6,298 nt of DNA from Gammaproteobacteria bacterium. GTDB taxonomy: Bacteria > Pseudomonadota > Gammaproteobacteria > Nitrosococcales > Methylophagaceae. Where the stretch lies: contig QNEY01000107.1 of assembly GCA_003645385.1 (NCBI GenBank), positions 1 through 6,298 on the forward strand, read 5' to 3'. A model generated the notes under the pieces. That model saw nothing but the letters and a program-made list of their open reading frames with translations. It searched no databases and was not told the DNA's origin. Below, piece after piece: positions 4,974 to 6,298 of the stretch (its first letter is position 1; each line of letters begins with the position of its first letter). A program made the position numbers and the translations under genes.

Positions 4974-5059
4974 TGTGGACAATCTATAAGCAATTAAAAA
5001 AAGATGGTGTGCCCATAAGCAAAAAATTAACCGAGGAGGTACTTTCTGGATGTCTATAG
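4973..5059 (+). pseudogene. Detached C-terminal remnant of an SbcD-like gene
   Basis: Read in the frame starting GTG TGG ACA, this stretch encodes 28 residues and a TAG. Aligned without gaps to residues 281-308 plus stop of the SbcD-like protein (4226-4312), 14 of 28 residues match by hand count: the pattern is V-x-T-I-[FY]-K-x5-DGV-x-I-x-K-x-L-x2-EVL-x2-C. Nucleotide identity is only about 46 of 87, with most conserved codons differing at the third base, so the two copies diverged as coding sequence in separate lineages. The homology begins exactly where the HNH gene ends. The GAGGAGGT at 5033-5040 serves the next gene, which may be why the remnant persists. It could be translated as a short peptide from the GTG overlapping the HNH stop (TAGTG), but it cannot act as a nuclease. 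Confidence 0.8.
5033..5040 (+). promoter_or_regulatory. Ribosome binding site inside the SbcD-tail remnant
   Basis: GAGGAGGT ends nine bases before the ATG at 5050 and is the strongest such site in the window. It lies on the codons for Glu-Glu-Val of the remnant. The matching codons of the intact SbcD-like gene (AAC GAA GTG) have lost or never had this sequence. Confidence 0.75.
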
Positions 5060-5295
5060 AAATTAATGAAATACAAGATGTTGTAGCTGAACTTGAACAG
5101 GTACATACCAAACGAATCAAAGCCGAGACACGCCTTGAACAAGAAATGGAAGTGCTTGAAGGGCAGGGGCACGCATCCATTGAGGAAGGTAAAAAAGCAC
5201 TGAGTAAGTTGGATACCAAAATCGAGAAACGTGAAACTGACCTCACTGAAGACTTTGATAACTTCATGGCTGACTATGCAGAACTGTTTGAATAG
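5050..5295 (+). CDS. Small helical, probably coiled-coil protein
   Basis: This 81-residue protein is highly charged, rich in Glu, Lys and Leu, and contains no cysteine or membrane segment. Residues 8-38 (VAELEQVHTKRIKAETRLEQ...) and 44-80 (IEEGKKALSKLDTKIEKRET ... DYAELFE) look like two helices separated by a GQGHAS turn, so a coiled-coil hairpin is likely. The ATG overlaps the last codons of the SbcD-tail remnant by ten bases and uses the ribosome site within it. Before the HNH gene arrived, it was therefore presumably coupled directly to the SbcD-like gene. Its position between SbcD and the SbcC C-terminal half makes a part in that complex conceivable, but nothing in the sequence proves it. 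I do not recognise a family. Confidence 0.75.
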   Translation: MSIEINEIQDVVAELEQVHTKRIKAETRLEQEMEVLEGQGHASIEEGKKALSKLDTKIEKRETDLTEDFDNFMADYAELFE

Positions 5296-5304
5296 GAGAA
5301 TAGA

Positions 5305-5505
5305 ATGAATGATAAATTAACAGCATCTGAAGCTGTATACGGGGTACTGGCTCATTTATCCACAAGGGTCAAACCCATAACTGTTTCGGAAAAACATGAT
5401 GCAGGTATCCTGGCAGACATAGCAAACGATTTCTGTGTAGCCAATGGCTTGGAAGACCCACGGGAAGACTACCATAAAATATTGAACCATCCAAAGGAAA
5501 GATAG
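5305..5505 (+). CDS. Small hypothetical phage protein
   Basis: The product has 66 residues. AGGAG ends six bases before the ATG. The sequence pattern LTASEAVYGVLAHLSTR ... HDAGILADIANDFCVANGL resembles small proteins I have seen in tailed phages, with 'AVYGFxAWLTTR' followed by 'HDAxxxAxLVxxFCxxNxLPxPR' and ending 'HP'. I cannot attach a function. It appears mostly helical, with no membrane or metal motif. It lies nine bases after the coiled-coil gene and one base before the MazG-like gene, so it belongs to the same transcription unit. Confidence 0.72.
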   Translation: MNDKLTASEAVYGVLAHLSTRVKPITVSEKHDAGILADIANDFCVANGLEDPREDYHKILNHPKER

Positions 5506-5506
5506 C

Positions 5507-5863
5507 ATGGACATTAAAACATTTGAGCAAGAGTCAGCCCGTACGATGACCCCAAACATATTCCCTGACTCACTTAGCCCCGTGACACTGCATGGTATCA
5601 TAGGCATAGCAAGTGAGTCTGGCGAGCTCCTGGACGCTGCTAAGAAGGCATATTTTTACGGGCATAAACCTGACAAGGCCAACATGCGTGAGGAAATAGG
5701 GGATATCATGTGGTACCTTATGGCTGTGTGTAGAGAAGAGCAGTGGGACATTGAGGAAATCATGGGGGAGAACATTGCCAAATTACGCAAGCGGTACCCT
5801 GAACAATTCACCACAGCCCTTTCAGCAATGCGACTTGATAAAATAAAAGATGGTGGTGCCTAA
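5507..5863 (+). CDS. MazG-like nucleoside triphosphate pyrophosphohydrolase
   Basis: MazG-type all-alpha enzymes hydrolyse nucleoside triphosphates to monophosphate and pyrophosphate, using magnesium held by an E-x-x-E ... E-x-x-D cluster. The 118-residue protein has both parts: ASESGE (Glu37, Glu40) and REEIGD (Glu63, Asp66), followed by IMWYLMAV. The C-terminal AKLRKRYPEQF matches the usual ending of small phage and bacterial MazG-like proteins. Length fits a single-domain form. An AAAGGA site precedes the ATG. The stop shares its A with the next start (TAATG), linking it to the SbcC C-terminal half. In phages such enzymes may clear non-canonical or signalling nucleotides; the actual substrate here is unknown. 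Confidence 0.87.
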   Translation: MDIKTFEQESARTMTPNIFPDSLSPVTLHGIIGIASESGELLDAAKKAYFYGHKPDKANMREEIGDIMWYLMAVCREEQWDIEEIMGENIAKLRKRYPEQFTTALSAMRLDKIKDGGA

Positions 5864-6298
5864 TGATTGAAGCACGCAAAAGGATTGACGAACTCAAGGC
5901 TGAACAAAGGGTAGCCAAGAAGCGTCTTGGCAATCTGAATAAACAACTTGATAAGGAACTCAAAAATATTGAGGAAATTGAAGCAGTGCAAAAACTGTTT
6001 CAATCTGCTGTGGCATTGATGTATGAAAATCTCAGTTCAAAACTTGGGGATATCATTACTGAGGGCATTGCCATAGTGTTCCCTGATGCCCAGTTAAAAT
6101 TTGTTGTCAACTTTGTTGAGAGGCGTAACAATGTCGAAGCTGATATCCTACTTGAAGACTCTGATGGTGAACAGTTTTCTGTGCTTGATGATTCTGGCGG
6201 GGGTCTCGCTGATTTTATTGCCCTTTTGCTTAGGATCACGTACATCATTCTGTCAGAACATAACAACATTCTTATTGCAGATGAGCCATTAAAGTTTA
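5863..6298 (+). CDS. SbcC/Rad50-like ATPase, C-terminal half (partial at window end)
   Basis: This is the missing partner of the ATPase half at 2201-3202. The visible 145 residues begin with about 50 residues of charged coiled-coil helix (ELKAEQRVAKKRLGNLNKQL). The head domain follows: the ABC-type signature as DDSGGGLADFIALLLRI (109-125), then the Walker B strand NNILIADEP (134-142) with Asp140 and the catalytic Glu141. There is no Walker A. The 'SGGG-x2-D-x2-A-x2-LR' form of the signature is typical of phage and bacterial SbcC-like C-termini. The start ATG shares a base with the MazG-like stop. The frame is still open at 6298; the D-loop/H-loop region lies outside. As an ATPase it must pair with the N-terminal half. 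Confidence 0.87.
   Translation, partial: MIEARKRIDELKAEQRVAKKRLGNLNKQLDKELKNIEEIEAVQKLFQSAVALMYENLSSKLGDIITEGIAIVFPDAQLKFVVNFVERRNNVEADILLEDSDGEQFSVLDDSGGGLADFIALLLRITYIILSEHNNILIADEPLKF

Noticed and set aside
4313..5059. HNH gene as part of a group I intron or intein in sbcD
   Set aside because: The SbcD frame already has a full tail and stop before the HNH gene. The HNH protein has its own start and stop, and I saw no intron core or intein splice motifs.
4800..5267. Long open frame on the minus strand (155 codons)
   Set aside because: It lies opposite the HNH end, the sbcD remnant and the 5050 gene, all with better ribosome sites and recognisable content. Its translation has low complexity and matches nothing familiar.
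1..6298. CRISPR array, insertion sequence or integrase attachment site
   Set aside because: No regularly spaced direct repeats, transposase or terminal inverted repeats were found by eye. The only mobile gene supported is the HNH endonuclease.

Overview
The window looks like part of a tailed bacteriophage genome, in an early or middle region for DNA metabolism. All supported genes are on the + strand, most are under 120 codons, and they are packed with ATGA or TAATG stop/start overlaps. The recognisable products are a phage mixture: orotate phosphoribosyltransferase, SbcC- and SbcD-like repair proteins, an HNH homing endonuclease and a MazG-like pyrophosphohydrolase. No structural, lysis or integration genes are visible. 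The host cannot be named from the sequence. Strong GGAG-type ribosome sites and ATG/GTG/TTG starts indicate a bacterial host.

Layout. Positions 8-1394 hold a translationally coupled chain: an orotate phosphoribosyltransferase (pyrE-like), a small cysteine-rich protein, two small unknown proteins, and a TTG-started protein with a hydrophobic N-terminus. A possible 40-residue ORF follows. Positions 1395-1676 have no convincing gene but several inverted repeats, including a strong G6/C6 hairpin, so this may be a structured leader, attenuator or small RNA. At 1677 a new block starts: a P-loop-like/zinc-ribbon protein, the N-terminal half of an SbcC/Rad50-type ATPase ending at its zinc hook, a 64-residue unknown, and an SbcD/Mre11-type nuclease with a GTG start. 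An HNH homing endonuclease gene with its own promoter-like sequence (4318-4348) comes next. After it are a helical protein, a small unknown protein, a MazG-like enzyme, and the C-terminal half of the SbcC-like ATPase, which runs off the window end.

Two points stand out. First, the HNH gene is followed immediately by an 87-base stretch (4973-5059) whose translation aligns without gaps to the last 28 codons and stop of the SbcD-like gene (4226-4312). By hand count this is 14 of 28 residues identical but only about 46 of 87 bases. The nuclease gene therefore sits between two diverged copies of the same gene tail. This is the arrangement expected if a homing gene arrived carrying a foreign C-terminal coding segment, leaving the resident tail as a remnant. 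The remnant still contains the ribosome binding site for the next gene. Second, the SbcC-like ATPase is encoded by two genes about 2.7 kb apart, Walker A plus zinc hook in one and signature plus Walker B in the other, with the SbcD partner between them. An active enzyme would need both chains and SbcD to assemble, presumably for processing DNA ends in phage replication or recombination.
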